Source of the DNA: Pseudomonadota bacterium
GTDB taxonomy: Bacteria > Bdellovibrionota > Bacteriovoracia > Bacteriovoracales > Bacteriovoracaceae
Reading direction: 5' to 3'
DNA: 64,000 nt
Assembly (NCBI GenBank): GCA_027487515.1
Contig: JAIYDL010000015.1
Span: 124,001 to 188,000, forward strand
How positions within the stretch are numbered: the first letter of the stretch is position 1; the number at the start of each line of letters is the position of its first letter. Below the pieces are notes generated by a model. That model saw only the letters and a program-made list of their open reading frames with translations. It did no database searches and was not told the origin of the DNA. This document shows, piece by piece, positions 22,871 through 32,139 of the stretch. Made by a program: the position numbers and the translations under genes.

Positions 22871-24532
22871 ATGAACCAACGCTATGCACTTCTCTTTCTC
22901 GGATTTCTCGCCCTGAGCTGCTCCACGAGAGTTCGCACGCCGGCGCACTCCCTCCGGTCTCCCTCTTCAAACGCCTGCACGATGAAGAACGACTGTGTGC
23001 AAAACATCCTTCGTGACATCCTTCGGATCTATCGACCCAGCGGCGAGGAAGATCAAATCCGTGACTACATCAAACGGAAGATCACCGCAGCTCTTCCTCG
23101 CTGGTCCGACGAGAAGCCCAGCCTGGAAGAGGACAAGCTCGGCAACCTTCTCGTTCGACTTCCGGCGACGGGCCAGTTTGTGAACCAGAAGCTTCGACCG
23201 ATCGTCCTGCAATCGCACTTTGACATGATCCATGCCGTGAAAGGAGCGAAGGCCGGCGAGGACCTGCGGAACTACTTCATCAACGGCGTGGACCTAGTGG
23301 AGGAAGCCGACGGTTGGTGGCACTCGCGAGACTTTGCGACCTCGCTCGGAGCGGACAACGGAACGGGGATCGCACTGGCACTGGCCTACGGCATCGATCC
23401 CTCGATCGAACACCCGCCTCTCTACCTCCTGTTCACGGTTCAGGAAGAGACGGGGCTCAAAGGTGCCCTCGGATTACAGTTCCCGCTGGATCAAACGATC
23501 ATTCTTAATCTCGATTCCCTCGATGGAGACAAGGATGTCTCTCTGGTCCGCGGAGGCAATGGTGGGAACTCGAATCGGATCAAGGGAAAGGTCGCTGCCG
23601 TTCCTCTCCCTGAAGGATGGCAGATCCTAGAAATCTCCATCACGGGCCTTCTTGGCGGCCATTCGGCCCATGACATCGCTAAGCCTCGCGTGAATAGCCT
23701 TGTTCTTCTTAGTCGAATCTTCGCTTGGTTAAATGGTTTGAACATGACGGCTTCGATCGCTTCTGCTCGAGCTGGACAATTGGCCAACCAGATCCCGGCA
23801 AACCTAGAGGTCAAGATCGCCATCGCCCCTCAGCAGATCCCTGACAAGCTCAAAGAAATGGTGACCGAAGTTATAGAAAAAGAAATCTGCCGATGGCAGG
23901 ACGAGTGCCTTAATCAAAAGAAGCAGATTAAAGTTACGATGGGGGATCGCCCAGCTGAATCAATCATGCTAAGTGCCGACCTCTCAAGTAGACTCATGGC
24001 CACGATCGGCGCCATGCCAAATGGCGTCCTCTACGGAGATCCTGCCCTGCTCGACGGGACCGTGACATCTAACAATGTGGGAGCTCTCATCATCGAGCCC
24101 ACCCCGGGATCCATGAACCTCCATACGGAGTTCGCATTCTTCGCACGCTCGTTCAATAACCAACACCTGAAGGACATCGTCGACACTGTTTCTTCTGCGT
24201 ACTACGGTCTTTTCCCGGCGGGCACCCTCACGACGACAAATAACTTAAACGTCTTCGGCTGGTCGATCGATGAAAAAAATTGGTTGGTGCAGCTCGCACT
24301 CGGTGACAGTGACTCTCCATTTGCGAAGGCCACTTTAAGTTCCGCTTCAAATGAAAGCGGAGTGCTCGCATCAAAGTACTCCGGGATCAGCATCCTCTCC
24401 TTAGGAGCTCGAGTTCAAAATGCCCATACCGCAAATGAGAAGCTAGACATTAACAGCTTCGTCAGGCTCGATTCTGCGGTTAAAAATCTTTTGCTAAAAA
24501 TCGGAACTCACCCCAATGGAGTTCAACCATGA
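22871..24532 (+). CDS. pepD: M20 aminoacyl-histidine dipeptidase-like lipoprotein
   Basis: The product has 553 residues from ATG 22871 with GGAGG 6 bases upstream. Residues 1-18 are a lipoprotein signal ending in LALSC, unusual for PepD, which is normally cytosolic. The rest is the M20/PepD pattern: LQSHFDMIHAV with the first metal His-x-Asp, GADNGTGIALALAYG with the bridging Asp, TVQEETGLKGALGLQF with the catalytic Glu and a metal Glu, and LNLDSLDGD. The family cleaves Xaa-His dipeptides such as carnosine. If the lipobox is used, this copy would sit in the envelope and digest peptides there. Confidence 0.85.
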   Translation: MNQRYALLFLGFLALSCSTRVRTPAHSLRSPSSNACTMKNDCVQNILRDILRIYRPSGEEDQIRDYIKRKITAALPRWSDEKPSLEEDKLGNLLVRLPATGQFVNQKLRPIVLQSHFDMIHAVKGAKAGEDLRNYFINGVDLVEEADGWWHSRDFATSLGADNGTGIALALAYGIDPSIEHPPLYLLFTVQEETGLKGALGLQFPLDQTIILNLDSLDGDKDVSLVRGGNGGNSNRIKGKVAAVPLPEGWQILEISITGLLGGHSAHDIAKPRVNSLVLLSRIFAWLNGLNMTASIASARAGQLANQIPANLEVKIAIAPQQIPDKLKEMVTEVIEKEICRWQDECLNQKKQIKVTMGDRPAESIMLSADLSSRLMATIGAMPNGVLYGDPALLDGTVTSNNVGALIIEPTPGSMNLHTEFAFFARSFNNQHLKDIVDTVSSAYYGLFPAGTLTTTNNLNVFGWSIDEKNWLVQLALGDSDSPFAKATLSSASNESGVLASKYSGISILSLGARVQNAHTANEKLDINSFVRLDSAVKNLLLKIGTHPNGVQP

Positions 24533-24631
24533 TCACGAGCATGATCCTTGAGATTCGATTAGGAAAGGGGATCCGTAGAAGTGTGATTTGGAAAAAGATT
24601 GAAAAGAGAGATTTTTTGAAGACTTGAAAAG

Positions 24632-24708
24632 TGGTCGGGGTGATTGGATTCGAACCAACGACCACCTGCTCCCAAAGCAGATACGCTACCAGACTGCGCT
24701 ACACCCCG
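24632..24708 (-). tRNA. tRNA-Pro (anticodon TGG)
   Basis: Read on the minus strand, a 7-bp acceptor stem CGGGGTG/CACCCCG is followed by discriminator A and encoded CCA. The anticodon loop is TTTGGGA on a CTGCT/AGCAG stem and the T-loop contains TTCGAAT. It lies 21 bases after rdgB on the same strand. Confidence 0.95.
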
Positions 24709-24729
24709 ATCCTTTCAAGAGCATTATTT

Positions 24730-25332
24730 TTAAGACTTCTTCATGGATTTGTCTATTGATTCTTTAAAGAAAAGGAGAGCGGCTTGGCTCGCCTTTGCCC
24801 TGTGCGAAAATTCGTTCTTCCATTCCGGGAGCTCGGCCAGAGACTTCCCATCTTGCTCTGCGCGAGTGGGCACGAAAACGGGATCGTATCCAAACCCATG
24901 CTCTCCACGGAGGGCTTCGCCGATGGCCCCGTGGACGCGCCCTTCAAAAAAATAAATCTCCTCGGCAGAAACATAGAAGCAGAGGACGCAGACAAAATAC
25001 GCAGAGCGGTCCTCCGAGCTATGGAGGAGCTCGAGGAGTTTGCTGCATTTGTCTTTGTAATCCGTGAGCTCAGGCATAAACCGAGCGCTCTGGACCCCGA
25101 GAAGGTCCGGAAGGGCCTCTACGACAAGCCCTGAGTCGTCGGCCAATGCTGGGACTTTGTACGCCTCGGCATAGGCCTTGGCCTTGAGGAAGGCATTCTC
25201 GGCGAAGGTTTTGCCAGACTCTTCGACGGCCAGGGTCGCCGGTGCCGGTGAAATCGTCATCAGCCCCTGAAAGAGCTCTCGGAACTCCTCGGCCTTATGC
25301 GCATTCCCGGAGGCCAGGAGAAACGTGGTCAC
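24730..25332 (-). CDS. rdgB: XTP/dITP diphosphatase (non-canonical purine NTP pyrophosphatase)
   Basis: The product has 200 residues, the usual length. The Ham1 family marks are present: the N-terminal [18 protein letters not shown] substrate loop, [23 protein letters not shown] with the catalytic Asp pair, and [12 protein letters not shown] near 165. It cleaves ITP, dITP and XTP to monophosphates and so keeps these bases out of DNA and RNA. The start overlaps the end of rph by 4 bases, a pairing common in bacteria. Confidence 0.95.
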   Translation of the reverse strand: MTTFLLASGNAHKAEEFRELFQGLMTISPAPATLAVEESGKTFAENAFLKAKAYAEAYKVPALADDSGLVVEALPDLLGVQSARFMPELTDYKDKCSKLLELLHSSEDRSAYFVCVLCFYVSAEEIYFFEGRVHGAIGEALRGEHGFGYDPVFVPTRAEQDGKSLAELPEWKNEFSHRAKASQAALLFFKESIDKSMKKS

Positions 25333-26042
25333 GATAGCTTCTCGAGCACCATCCGCTGCTCCCGCTGAACGACCACTAACGCGGTTCGGGCACAGTCGAG
25401 AAGAGCGGTGAGGTGTTCCTGAGAAAACGGCTCACCTTCAGCAGTTCCCTGGACCTCGACGAACTTCCCGCTACCGGTCATGACGATGTTCATGTCTGTG
25501 CCGCAGCTCGAGTCTTCTTCGTAGTTAAGATCAGCGATGACCTCGTCACTCTTCGTGATCCCGATAGAAATCGCAGCGAGGCTATCTTTGATGGGCGATT
25601 CTTTCAAAAGCCCTTCGCGCTGGAGCTTGCGCACGGCAAGCTCAAGGGCAAGGTAGGCCCCGGAGATGGAAGTGGTTCGTGTCCCCCCGTCGGCCACTAA
25701 GACATCGCAGTCGATGAGAATCGACCGCTCCCCGAGCTTTGTCAGGTCCACGATGGATCGGAGCGCGCGCCCGATCAGTCGTTGGATCTCCTGAGTCCGT
25801 CCGGAGGCCCCTTTCCTTTCTCGATCGGAGCGGGTATGAGTGGAGGACGGTAGCATCGAGTATTCGGCAGTGACCCAGCCCTGACATTTTCCCTTGAGAA
25901 ACGGGGGGACGGACTCTTGGACGGTTGCCGTTATGTGGACCTTCGTATTGCCGAACTCGGCTAGGACTGAGCCGGCCGCATACGGGTTAATGCCGGGAGT
26001 GAAACGGATGGGGCGCGGAACGTCCCGCTTGATCAATGACAT
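25329..26042 (-). CDS. rph: Ribonuclease PH
   Basis: The product has 237 residues. RNase PH signatures are [12 protein letters not shown] at the start, [47 protein letters not shown], and [15 protein letters not shown]. It is a phosphorolytic 3'-exonuclease that trims tRNA ends and assembles as a ring hexamer. It is in an operon with rdgB and tRNA-Pro. Its ATG is only 11 bases from the start of the divergent birA gene, so its promoter must lie inside birA. Confidence 0.97.
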   Translation of the reverse strand: MSLIKRDVPRPIRFTPGINPYAAGSVLAEFGNTKVHITATVQESVPPFLKGKCQGWVTAEYSMLPSSTHTRSDRERKGASGRTQEIQRLIGRALRSIVDLTKLGERSILIDCDVLVADGGTRTTSISGAYLALELAVRKLQREGLLKESPIKDSLAAISIGITKSDEVIADLNYEEDSSCGTDMNIVMTGSGKFVEVQGTAEGEPFSQEHLTALLDCARTALVVVQREQRMVLEKLS

Positions 26043-26053
26043 AAGGACCTCTG

Positions 26054-26722
26054 ATGATTAGACACATTCATTTGAACCAGTGTGATTCTACACAAGATGT
26101 GCTCAAAGAACAATTGAGCACCGCTGCCAGTGATGATCTCGTGCTCGTGAGCTGTGAGCAGCAGACCAAGGGCCGAGGTCGTGGAGATCATGCGTGGGCG
26201 TCGATGCCGGGGACACTTTGCTTTTCTCTGAACCTCAGGCCCCACCCTATTCTCAGTTTCACCGCCATTGAGCTCGCCGTGATCCTCACCGATTTCTTCT
26301 CGCTCAAAGGCCGCGAGCTCCGGCTCAAGTGGCCAAACGATCTCTGGGCCGAGGACAAGAAAAAGTGTGGTGGCATCCTCGTGCAGGGGGCACAGGCCAA
26401 TTTCCTCGCCGGCATCGGCATCAACTTGTTTTCTGATGCGGAAGAGTTCGGTGGGATCTACGACCACTCGGTCGCCGTCGAGAAGTCCCGCTTGGCAAAA
26501 GACCTCGCTGACTTCATCCATGAGCATCGCATTCCGGACCCCGGGGTCCTCCGAGAGAAATGGCACCGCCGCTGTGGCCACCTCAACGCTCTGGTGACGA
26601 TCACGGATGGCAGCGAAGTCACCACGGGAAGATTCTTAGGGCTCGGGGATTTTGGAGAAGCCCTCGTGTCTCAAGAGGGGGAGACCGTCCGGAGCTACAA
26701 CGGAAGTCTCAGGCCAGTCTAG
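26054..26722 (+). CDS. birA: Biotin-[acetyl-CoA-carboxylase] ligase
   Basis: The product has 222 residues, corresponding to the catalytic and C-terminal domains only. The biotinyl-AMP loop [14 protein letters not shown] and [19 protein letters not shown] are intact. The N-terminal DNA-binding helix-turn-helix of E. coli BirA is absent, so it should not repress transcription. It would biotinylate the carrier subunit encoded at 51736-52215. AAGGA at 43-47 bases past 26000 lies in the 11 bases between its start and that of rph. Its stop shares CTAG with the stop of the convergent response regulator. Confidence 0.92.
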   Translation: MIRHIHLNQCDSTQDVLKEQLSTAASDDLVLVSCEQQTKGRGRGDHAWASMPGTLCFSLNLRPHPILSFTAIELAVILTDFFSLKGRELRLKWPNDLWAEDKKKCGGILVQGAQANFLAGIGINLFSDAEEFGGIYDHSVAVEKSRLAKDLADFIHEHRIPDPGVLREKWHRRCGHLNALVTITDGSEVTTGRFLGLGDFGEALVSQEGETVRSYNGSLRPV

Positions 26723-28101
26723 GGGCGATCGTTGAGGATCCGATTACTGATCTTGGAGAGCTCCTGCCGAATGAGATTTTCGGCAAGATCCGGGATGACC
26801 TCCCAGGCGACCTTCTCCGCGTTTTTCTGGAAAAGCTGATCCAGGTATTCTTTCACATACTTCTGAACCATGAGTTCCATCTCGCTCCGGAGCGCGGTCA
26901 TGTCGACCACGGGTTCTGTGGCGCTCGAGCGGAGAAACGTCTCCGCTGTTTTCTTCTCGACTTCAGATCGCTCAGCGTGAGTCCACGACGTAGACTTCGA
27001 GTCGTCGCTGGAACTGAAGAGCGACTCGTCGAACGCACTCCTCGAGGGCTGAAACGTCGACCTCGCTTCCTCGAGCTTGGCCTCAACCGCATCGCGCAGA
27101 TCTTCGAACTCGTCGGCCACCCAAAGATCGTCTTGGACTTCGTCGCGAATCTGCGCCTCGAGGCTTTTGATGTCAGTCTCGTCGGCCACGTAATTTCCTT
27201 CGAGCTCGAGCTCGAAGGGCTGGTCTCGGAATGAATCAATCGAAATCAGCTTCGAGCCAATGTCCCCAGAAGGGGGACTCGCTTTGGGCTGCGCCGACTC
27301 CGTGCTCGACGCTGCCAAAAGCTGATCGATCGAAGTGATCTCTTCTTCGATCGTTGGGTAATCGAGGTCGTCGGTCTCGGGAAACTTAGGCTCTTCTTTG
27401 ACGGGCAACTGAGCCTTCATCTGAGGATCCGCTTTCTGGGCCTTGTGCTCCTGGAGCGACGTCACTGGAGCGAGCTCGATGACCGGAGGGATGTCGATCA
27501 GCTTATCATGGGGCCTCACGTCGTTGATGACCCCCGGGACGCTCATGCCCCAGTCAGAGACTTCTTTGAGGAGCGGATTTTCCATCTGCGGCGCAGTTCT
27601 GTCTGAGTCGCTCAGGAGGGGTGTCGCCGGCGAGTGGTCTACTTTCGGCGAACTCATCTGCCACTGGTCCTCCTCAAGCTGGAAGCTGACCGGCGATTGC
27701 GCTTTCGGTTCTGGGTACGCGATCTCCTCCTCTTCGAAGGTATCGATCAGGTGCCGGCAGATGGCGATGAACTTGTTTGAGTCGAAGGGTTTGACGATCT
27801 TATCCGAAGCGCCGCACTTCTCCATGGACGCCTCGTCGACGGTGTCGAAAGTCCCGAGGAGGAGGAGAACTCTAGAGGTCGGAGAGATCGCCCTAATCTT
27901 GGACGTGAGTTCGTAGCCCGAATACTTCTCCGAGAGATTGAAATCGAGGAAGACGAGCTTCGGGCGCTTTTCTGCGAGTTCCCGGAAGAGCTCATCCTCA
28001 GAAGACGCTTCGGTGATATCGTAGGGCTGATTGGCTAACGTAATTTTAATGACTTTCTGGATCGTCAGGCTGTCATCCGCCAGAAGTACTTTGTGGTTCA
28101 T
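26719..28101 (-). CDS. Response regulator with a long acidic linker and C-terminal helical tail
   Basis: The product has 460 residues. Residues 1-120 are a CheY-like receiver: D9 and D10 acidic pocket, D53 phosphoacceptor in FLDFNLSEKYSG, and K104 in IVKPFDS. Residues 120-370 are low-complexity and acidic. Residues about 390-455 hold a helical module EKVAWEVIPDLAENLIRQELSKI, like the tail of FrzS-type or similar delta-proteobacterial regulators (known only by resemblance). There is no DNA-binding domain, so it probably acts by protein contact. It lies 70 bases downstream of the PP2C-FHA operon on the same strand and has a possible promoter of its own. Confidence 0.8.
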   Translation of the reverse strand: MNHKVLLADDSLTIQKVIKITLANQPYDITEASSEDELFRELAEKRPKLVFLDFNLSEKYSGYELTSKIRAISPTSRVLLLLGTFDTVDEASMEKCGASDKIVKPFDSNKFIAICRHLIDTFEEEEIAYPEPKAQSPVSFQLEEDQWQMSSPKVDHSPATPLLSDSDRTAPQMENPLLKEVSDWGMSVPGVINDVRPHDKLIDIPPVIELAPVTSLQEHKAQKADPQMKAQLPVKEEPKFPETDDLDYPTIEEEITSIDQLLAASSTESAQPKASPPSGDIGSKLISIDSFRDQPFELELEGNYVADETDIKSLEAQIRDEVQDDLWVADEFEDLRDAVEAKLEEARSTFQPSRSAFDESLFSSSDDSKSTSWTHAERSEVEKKTAETFLRSSATEPVVDMTALRSEMELMVQKYVKEYLDQLFQKNAEKVAWEVIPDLAENLIRQELSKISNRILNDRP

Positions 28102-28132
28102 CCCTGATCTCCGTTACGTGGCTACATGAAAA

Positions 28133-28138
28133 ATTATA
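28133..28138 (-). promoter_or_regulatory. Candidate -10 box of the response regulator gene
   Basis: On the minus strand TATAAT lies at 28138-28133, with TTCCCA 17 bases upstream as a weak -35. It is in the gap between the PP2C and response regulator genes; a short CCCAG/CTGGG hairpin overlaps the spacer. Confidence 0.4.
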
Positions 28139-28171
28139 AGCCCCGTCCCCAGCACTGGGAATGAAAAAGTA

Positions 28172-28909
28172 TTAAAACTCGAGAATCATTGCCGTTTGAT
28201 TATCCGTATTCCCTCGAGAGTTGGATAGTTTTAGTAAGCTATTGATCCTCTCGTTGGCGTCGTCGGCGGGCCTGGTTAAGGCGTAGGCCAACTCCTCCTC
28301 CGAGACCTGAGCATAGACCCCGTCCGTGAGGAGCACGACCTTGTCTCCCTCCGCGATTCGAACCTCTCGGAGCTGGTAGCCGAGCTCGGGGTACATTCCG
28401 AAGGCCGTCAACGGAGTCGTCCGAAACTTGTATTCGAACTGGTCACTGGCGAGGTACCGGAAGGTTTCTTCGGCGATGATCTTCGAGAGCCGGCCTCGGC
28501 GGAAGTGCCACGCGCAGCAGTTTCCGACCCCCGCGAGCACCAGCAGAGAGTCGGCCCTGACGGCCACGACGGCGCTCGCCCCGGCCCGCTGATTCAGCGC
28601 CCGTTCCTGGTTGGCGGCGAGGAGATTCTGGTGGGCACTCAGCATCGCATTGATGACCGCATTTCCTTCGAGGAGATTCCGTGGATTGTAGTACAGCGGC
28701 ATCGTCGCATTCGGGTCGTCCGAGAGTCGAGTGTAAAAGGTCCGGATCTCTTGCTTCAACTTCTCCACCGCACGGTCTCCGACGCCGGAGCCGCCGAAGC
28801 CATCGAGGACCATGTAGAGTTCGCTGTCGAAGTCAAAATCGTAGGCGTCTTCGTTGATCTGAAGGTAAGGGCCATGGTGGGTTTGGGCGGCGTAGGCTTT
28901 GAGGCGCAT
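28172..28909 (-). CDS. PP2C-type protein serine/threonine phosphatase
   Basis: The product has 245 residues, full length for bacterial PPM phosphatases. Metal-binding acidic motifs are NEDAY (about 19-23), VLDGFGGSGVGD (about 34-45), LLTDGVY (about 193-199) and NTDNQTAMILEF at the end. It should remove phosphate from Ser/Thr, the counterpart of a kinase whose marks FHA domains read. It starts one base after the 766-residue FHA gene and ends a six-gene run. No kinase gene is in the window. Confidence 0.92.
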   Translation of the reverse strand: MRLKAYAAQTHHGPYLQINEDAYDFDFDSELYMVLDGFGGSGVGDRAVEKLKQEIRTFYTRLSDDPNATMPLYYNPRNLLEGNAVINAMLSAHQNLLAANQERALNQRAGASAVVAVRADSLLVLAGVGNCCAWHFRRGRLSKIIAEETFRYLASDQFEYKFRTTPLTAFGMYPELGYQLREVRIAEGDKVVLLTDGVYAQVSEEELAYALTRPADDANERINSLLKLSNSRGNTDNQTAMILEF

Positions 28910-28910
28910 G

Positions 28911-31211
28911 TTACTCCAGGTAGTTCTTGAGTTTCTCGGAGGCTTTCTTGTAGTAGTCGCTATCCGTCGGGGAAATCTGCTGGACCTCCTGAAACTTCTC
29001 CTTGGCGTCGGAGAACAGGCTCAGAGACTCGGCGATGATCGCTTCTCGGTAGATCTTCTTCGAGCGCGCATCGAGGAGGGACTTGATCTCGTCGACCTCG
29101 TTGAGCGCCTCCCGGTTCGTCGACTCCATCTTCAACACTTCCTGGAAGGCCTCGTAGGCAGCCTTGAGATCCTGTCCCTCTTTCAGCGACCGCGCTTTCC
29201 CGAGGATCGGCCCGAGCTCGCTCGCGAGCTGGTTCTTCGCATCGCTCAGCATGTCGGAGGCGTCCTTGATGAGGTCTTCGTCGGTGCTCTTGATCCGAAG
29301 GAAATCCTCGAGCCGGTTGATGGCAAGGAACCATTCCTTTTTCAGGTAGTGGGTCTTCCCGGGGGTCAGCGCGTCGACCATCCGCTTCCGTGCGGCTTCT
29401 TTCGCCGCGAGCTCCAGCGCCTTGCGCTCTTCTTCCTTCTGCCACGTTTCAAGCTCGAGGCGAAGCTGGATCACTTCCATGTTCTCCGGGTCCTTCTCGG
29501 TGATCTGTGAGAAGAGACTTTCGGCCACGGGAACTTGCCGTTCCTTCACCGCCTCCCGGGCCTTCGTGAGGAGCTCGTCGACGAGCTTCTTGGTCTTGAT
29601 CCGCTCCTCCTCAGCACGCCGTTCGGCCTCGAGCTCTTCAAGCCGCTTGAGGCCCACCTTCGTCTGCTCAAGGTAACTCTGGACCTTCTTGTAGTCCGGA
29701 TCGATGGCCACGACCTTCTGGAGCTCGACCTGCGCGAGATCGTAGCGGCTCTGCTCAAAGTAGCTCACGCCAAGTTCGTAAGAAACGTTGCGCGCGTTTT
29801 CGAGCTCTTTTGACAAGTTTAGCTTCGGTTTGCCGGTCTTGGTGTCGACCTTCTGTGCCTCTTTCACGACCTTCGCTTTCTTCGGCGCCTCTGTCGTCTC
29901 TTCATCCGGAAGCAGGAAGACGACCGCAAGAATGGCGGCGATGGCGTAGATGGCCTTTTTCCGGAAGGCGGGGTCTTTCTGCATCCGCTTGAGGATGCTC
30001 TTTTCTTTAGGCGCCTCGGTTTCAAACGAAAGATCACCGTCACCGGCGATCTCTTCTTCGACGATCTCTTCCGTCTCGATGAATTGATTCTTCGCAACCG
30101 GCATGAGGCGATCGGCCTCGGACTCCAGAAGATCCGATCGCACCTCGAGCGTGAAGCTCGTTCCACCGATGACGAACTCGTCTCCGGCCGTGATCTGCGC
30201 CTTGTTGATGCGCTCTCCGTTCAGGATGGTCCCGTTTGACGAGTTCAGATCCTCGAGAGTCATTTCGATGTTGCTCTTCCGAAGGACCGCGTGGACCGAT
30301 GACACCTCGGGATCGTTCAAGACAATTTGACACTTCTTCGCGTCTCGCCCGACGTAGACTTCATCCACGTCGATCATGTACCGATCGTAGGGTGCGTGAT
30401 CGCCGAAGAGAACGAGCTGGTAATTGACGAACGCTTTGAAGAAGCGGGTGCTTTCGTTCTGCTCCGCCTCGGCCGGGACACCGTAGCTCTCTCCGTCTTG
30501 AGAGTCCCCTCCGAAATCCGTGGATGACTCTGCCAGCTCCGCATTGAACGAGTCGTCGCTCGCTGGGATCTCCCCCTCGGGGCTTTCCTCCAGTGCTCCC
30601 CCCAGTCCACCTTCGTCATTGTCTGAGAGTTCTTCAAAAGAGCTCAGACTCTCGAGGTCTGCCGAAGCGTCGAATCCGCTTTCCTCCTGCGGGGCTTCGC
30701 CGAGGGCCGAGACATCCTCAAGTGAGGCCTCGTCCGAGAGAACATCGCCGGGAGACTCCAGCGTCGCTACCGGTGCTGCCACCGGACCGCTCAGATTGAG
30801 CGACGCCGTGATGCTGGGCTCAGAAACTGCGAGAACGGGATCTTCGTCGTAGTCTAAGGGCCCGGGCCCCAGATCTACGCCGCGGTGAGCGGACGTGTCC
30901 TCTGCCGGAGCAAGGCCGGTGATGATGATGGAGTAGGCCCCGCACTTTAGCTCGTCCCCATTGGAGACGCGGTTTCGGCTCACGAGGGCACCGTTGAGGG
31001 TCACCACTCCTAGCTCGGAGAGCTTCTGGCAGAACCATCCCTCGGCCTCATTCGTGAGGACGAGGTGATGCCGCGAGATCAGCGGATCGTCGAGACGAAC
31101 GTGGCAGTCTTCGGACCGCCCGACGAAAATTTCATACCTCTCTGCTCCGTCGCTCGTGTCTACCGCGACGTCATTGAGAGGCACGTTGTTTTTTAAGACA
31201 ATCAGTTTCAC
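28911..31211 (-). CDS. Membrane protein with two FHA domains and a TPR-like periplasmic part
   Basis: The product has 766 residues, start at GTG 31211. The first FHA domain is near 20-95 (GRSEDC, SRHH). An acidic Ser-rich stretch follows to about 245. The second FHA domain is at about 270-345 (GRDAKKC, then SSVH in place of S-x-R-H, then LNSSNGT). A single membrane segment lies near 430 (AIYAIAAILAVVFLL). The rest is coiled coil and TPR-like helices, probably outside the cytoplasm. FHA domains bind phosphothreonine. It overlaps the upstream FHA gene by 41 bases. It could anchor a phosphorylation-controlled complex, perhaps with the TadC-like protein; this is inferred. Confidence 0.85.
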   Translation of the reverse strand: MKLIVLKNNVPLNDVAVDTSDGAERYEIFVGRSEDCHVRLDDPLISRHHLVLTNEAEGWFCQKLSELGVVTLNGALVSRNRVSNGDELKCGAYSIIITGLAPAEDTSAHRGVDLGPGPLDYDEDPVLAVSEPSITASLNLSGPVAAPVATLESPGDVLSDEASLEDVSALGEAPQEESGFDASADLESLSSFEELSDNDEGGLGGALEESPEGEIPASDDSFNAELAESSTDFGGDSQDGESYGVPAEAEQNESTRFFKAFVNYQLVLFGDHAPYDRYMIDVDEVYVGRDAKKCQIVLNDPEVSSVHAVLRKSNIEMTLEDLNSSNGTILNGERINKAQITAGDEFVIGGTSFTLEVRSDLLESEADRLMPVAKNQFIETEEIVEEEIAGDGDLSFETEAPKEKSILKRMQKDPAFRKKAIYAIAAILAVVFLLPDEETTEAPKKAKVVKEAQKVDTKTGKPKLNLSKELENARNVSYELGVSYFEQSRYDLAQVELQKVVAIDPDYKKVQSYLEQTKVGLKRLEELEAERRAEEERIKTKKLVDELLTKAREAVKERQVPVAESLFSQITEKDPENMEVIQLRLELETWQKEEERKALELAAKEAARKRMVDALTPGKTHYLKKEWFLAINRLEDFLRIKSTDEDLIKDASDMLSDAKNQLASELGPILGKARSLKEGQDLKAAYEAFQEVLKMESTNREALNEVDEIKSLLDARSKKIYREAIIAESLSLFSDAKEKFQEVQQISPTDSDYYKKASEKLKNYLE

Positions 31212-32139
31212 CTTTCTCGATTCCTAGTTTCGATTCAAGCTCTTCGATCTGCTTGATCGCGTTCTTATGTCTCGGGTCATCGGGCACACTGTACAGGAGA
31301 CGGATGATGGCACAGTAGGCGATGATGGAGTTCTTGTACTTGAGCGACTCTTCATCCCGCTGCGCGTTCGCCGTGAATCCTTCGATTTCTTTATCCAGCT
31401 GCTCCTTGGTCTTCCGTAAATAATACTCCGCTTGCGCATCCCCCGGAGCGATAATTAGTGCCAAGTTAAATTCGTGGATGGCGCGGTAGTAGTTCCGCTC
31501 CCTTAGCTCTCGGAGACCCCGTTGGTAGATGACCGTTAACTTTTCCTTGAGCTGCTTATTTTCGTTGGCCTGCCGCTTCTGGATCGCCGTCACGTATTCG
31601 TTGTTCATGTCCTGGTAGTTTCCGCCAGAACTCTCCGCCTTCGGTTTCGCCTTCTTCGGAGTATCGTCGATGAGAAAGAGTCCCGCAAAAATCATCACGA
31701 GAATGAGAAACGGGACGAACGCCTTGTTCCCACCCTCGGCCTTATCTTTTGAACCACTCTCTTCACGAACGACCTTTCCGCGGCCTCCGGAGACCTCAAC
31801 TTTGGCGAACTTGAAGACGGTGGTCCCGACGATCAACTTGTCACCCTCTTTGAGTTCCTGCTGGGTCACTTTCTTGTCATTCACAACGATCCCGTTCTGT
31901 GACCCAAGATCCGTCGCGACCCACTTCTCACCGACTTTCGCGATCTCCACGTGCTCCCGGCTCGACTTCACGTCCGTGAGCTTCACGTCGGCCTTCTCCG
32001 AACGCCCCATGACGATTCGATTCCCGATGAGGACGTACGACTCTCCTTTATTCCCTCCGGTCAAACAGACGAGCCGGTGGTAGGTACCGGCCTCTTTGGG
32101 AGATTCGAAGTGCTTCAGGACCAGGACGTTGCGCGCCAT
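31171..32139 (-). CDS. FHA-domain membrane protein with helical periplasmic tail
   Basis: The product has 322 residues. The FHA domain spans about 25-113 (VMGRSEKADV, SSREHVEI, TDLGSQNGIVVND). A membrane segment is at 141-157. The remainder is helical with a TPR-like stretch (about 205-245, YRAIHEFNLALIIAPGDAQAEYYL). The start ATG overlaps the stop of the upstream FHA gene. It repeats the plan of its neighbour (FHA inside, helices outside) in shorter form. The function is unknown beyond phosphothreonine reading. Confidence 0.88.
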   Translation of the reverse strand: MARNVLVLKHFESPKEAGTYHRLVCLTGGNKGESYVLIGNRIVMGRSEKADVKLTDVKSSREHVEIAKVGEKWVATDLGSQNGIVVNDKKVTQQELKEGDKLIVGTTVFKFAKVEVSGGRGKVVREESGSKDKAEGGNKAFVPFLILVMIFAGLFLIDDTPKKAKPKAESSGGNYQDMNNEYVTAIQKRQANENKQLKEKLTVIYQRGLRELRERNYYRAIHEFNLALIIAPGDAQAEYYLRKTKEQLDKEIEGFTANAQRDEESLKYKNSIIAYCAIIRLLYSVPDDPRHKNAIKQIEELESKLGIEKGETDCLKKQRASQ

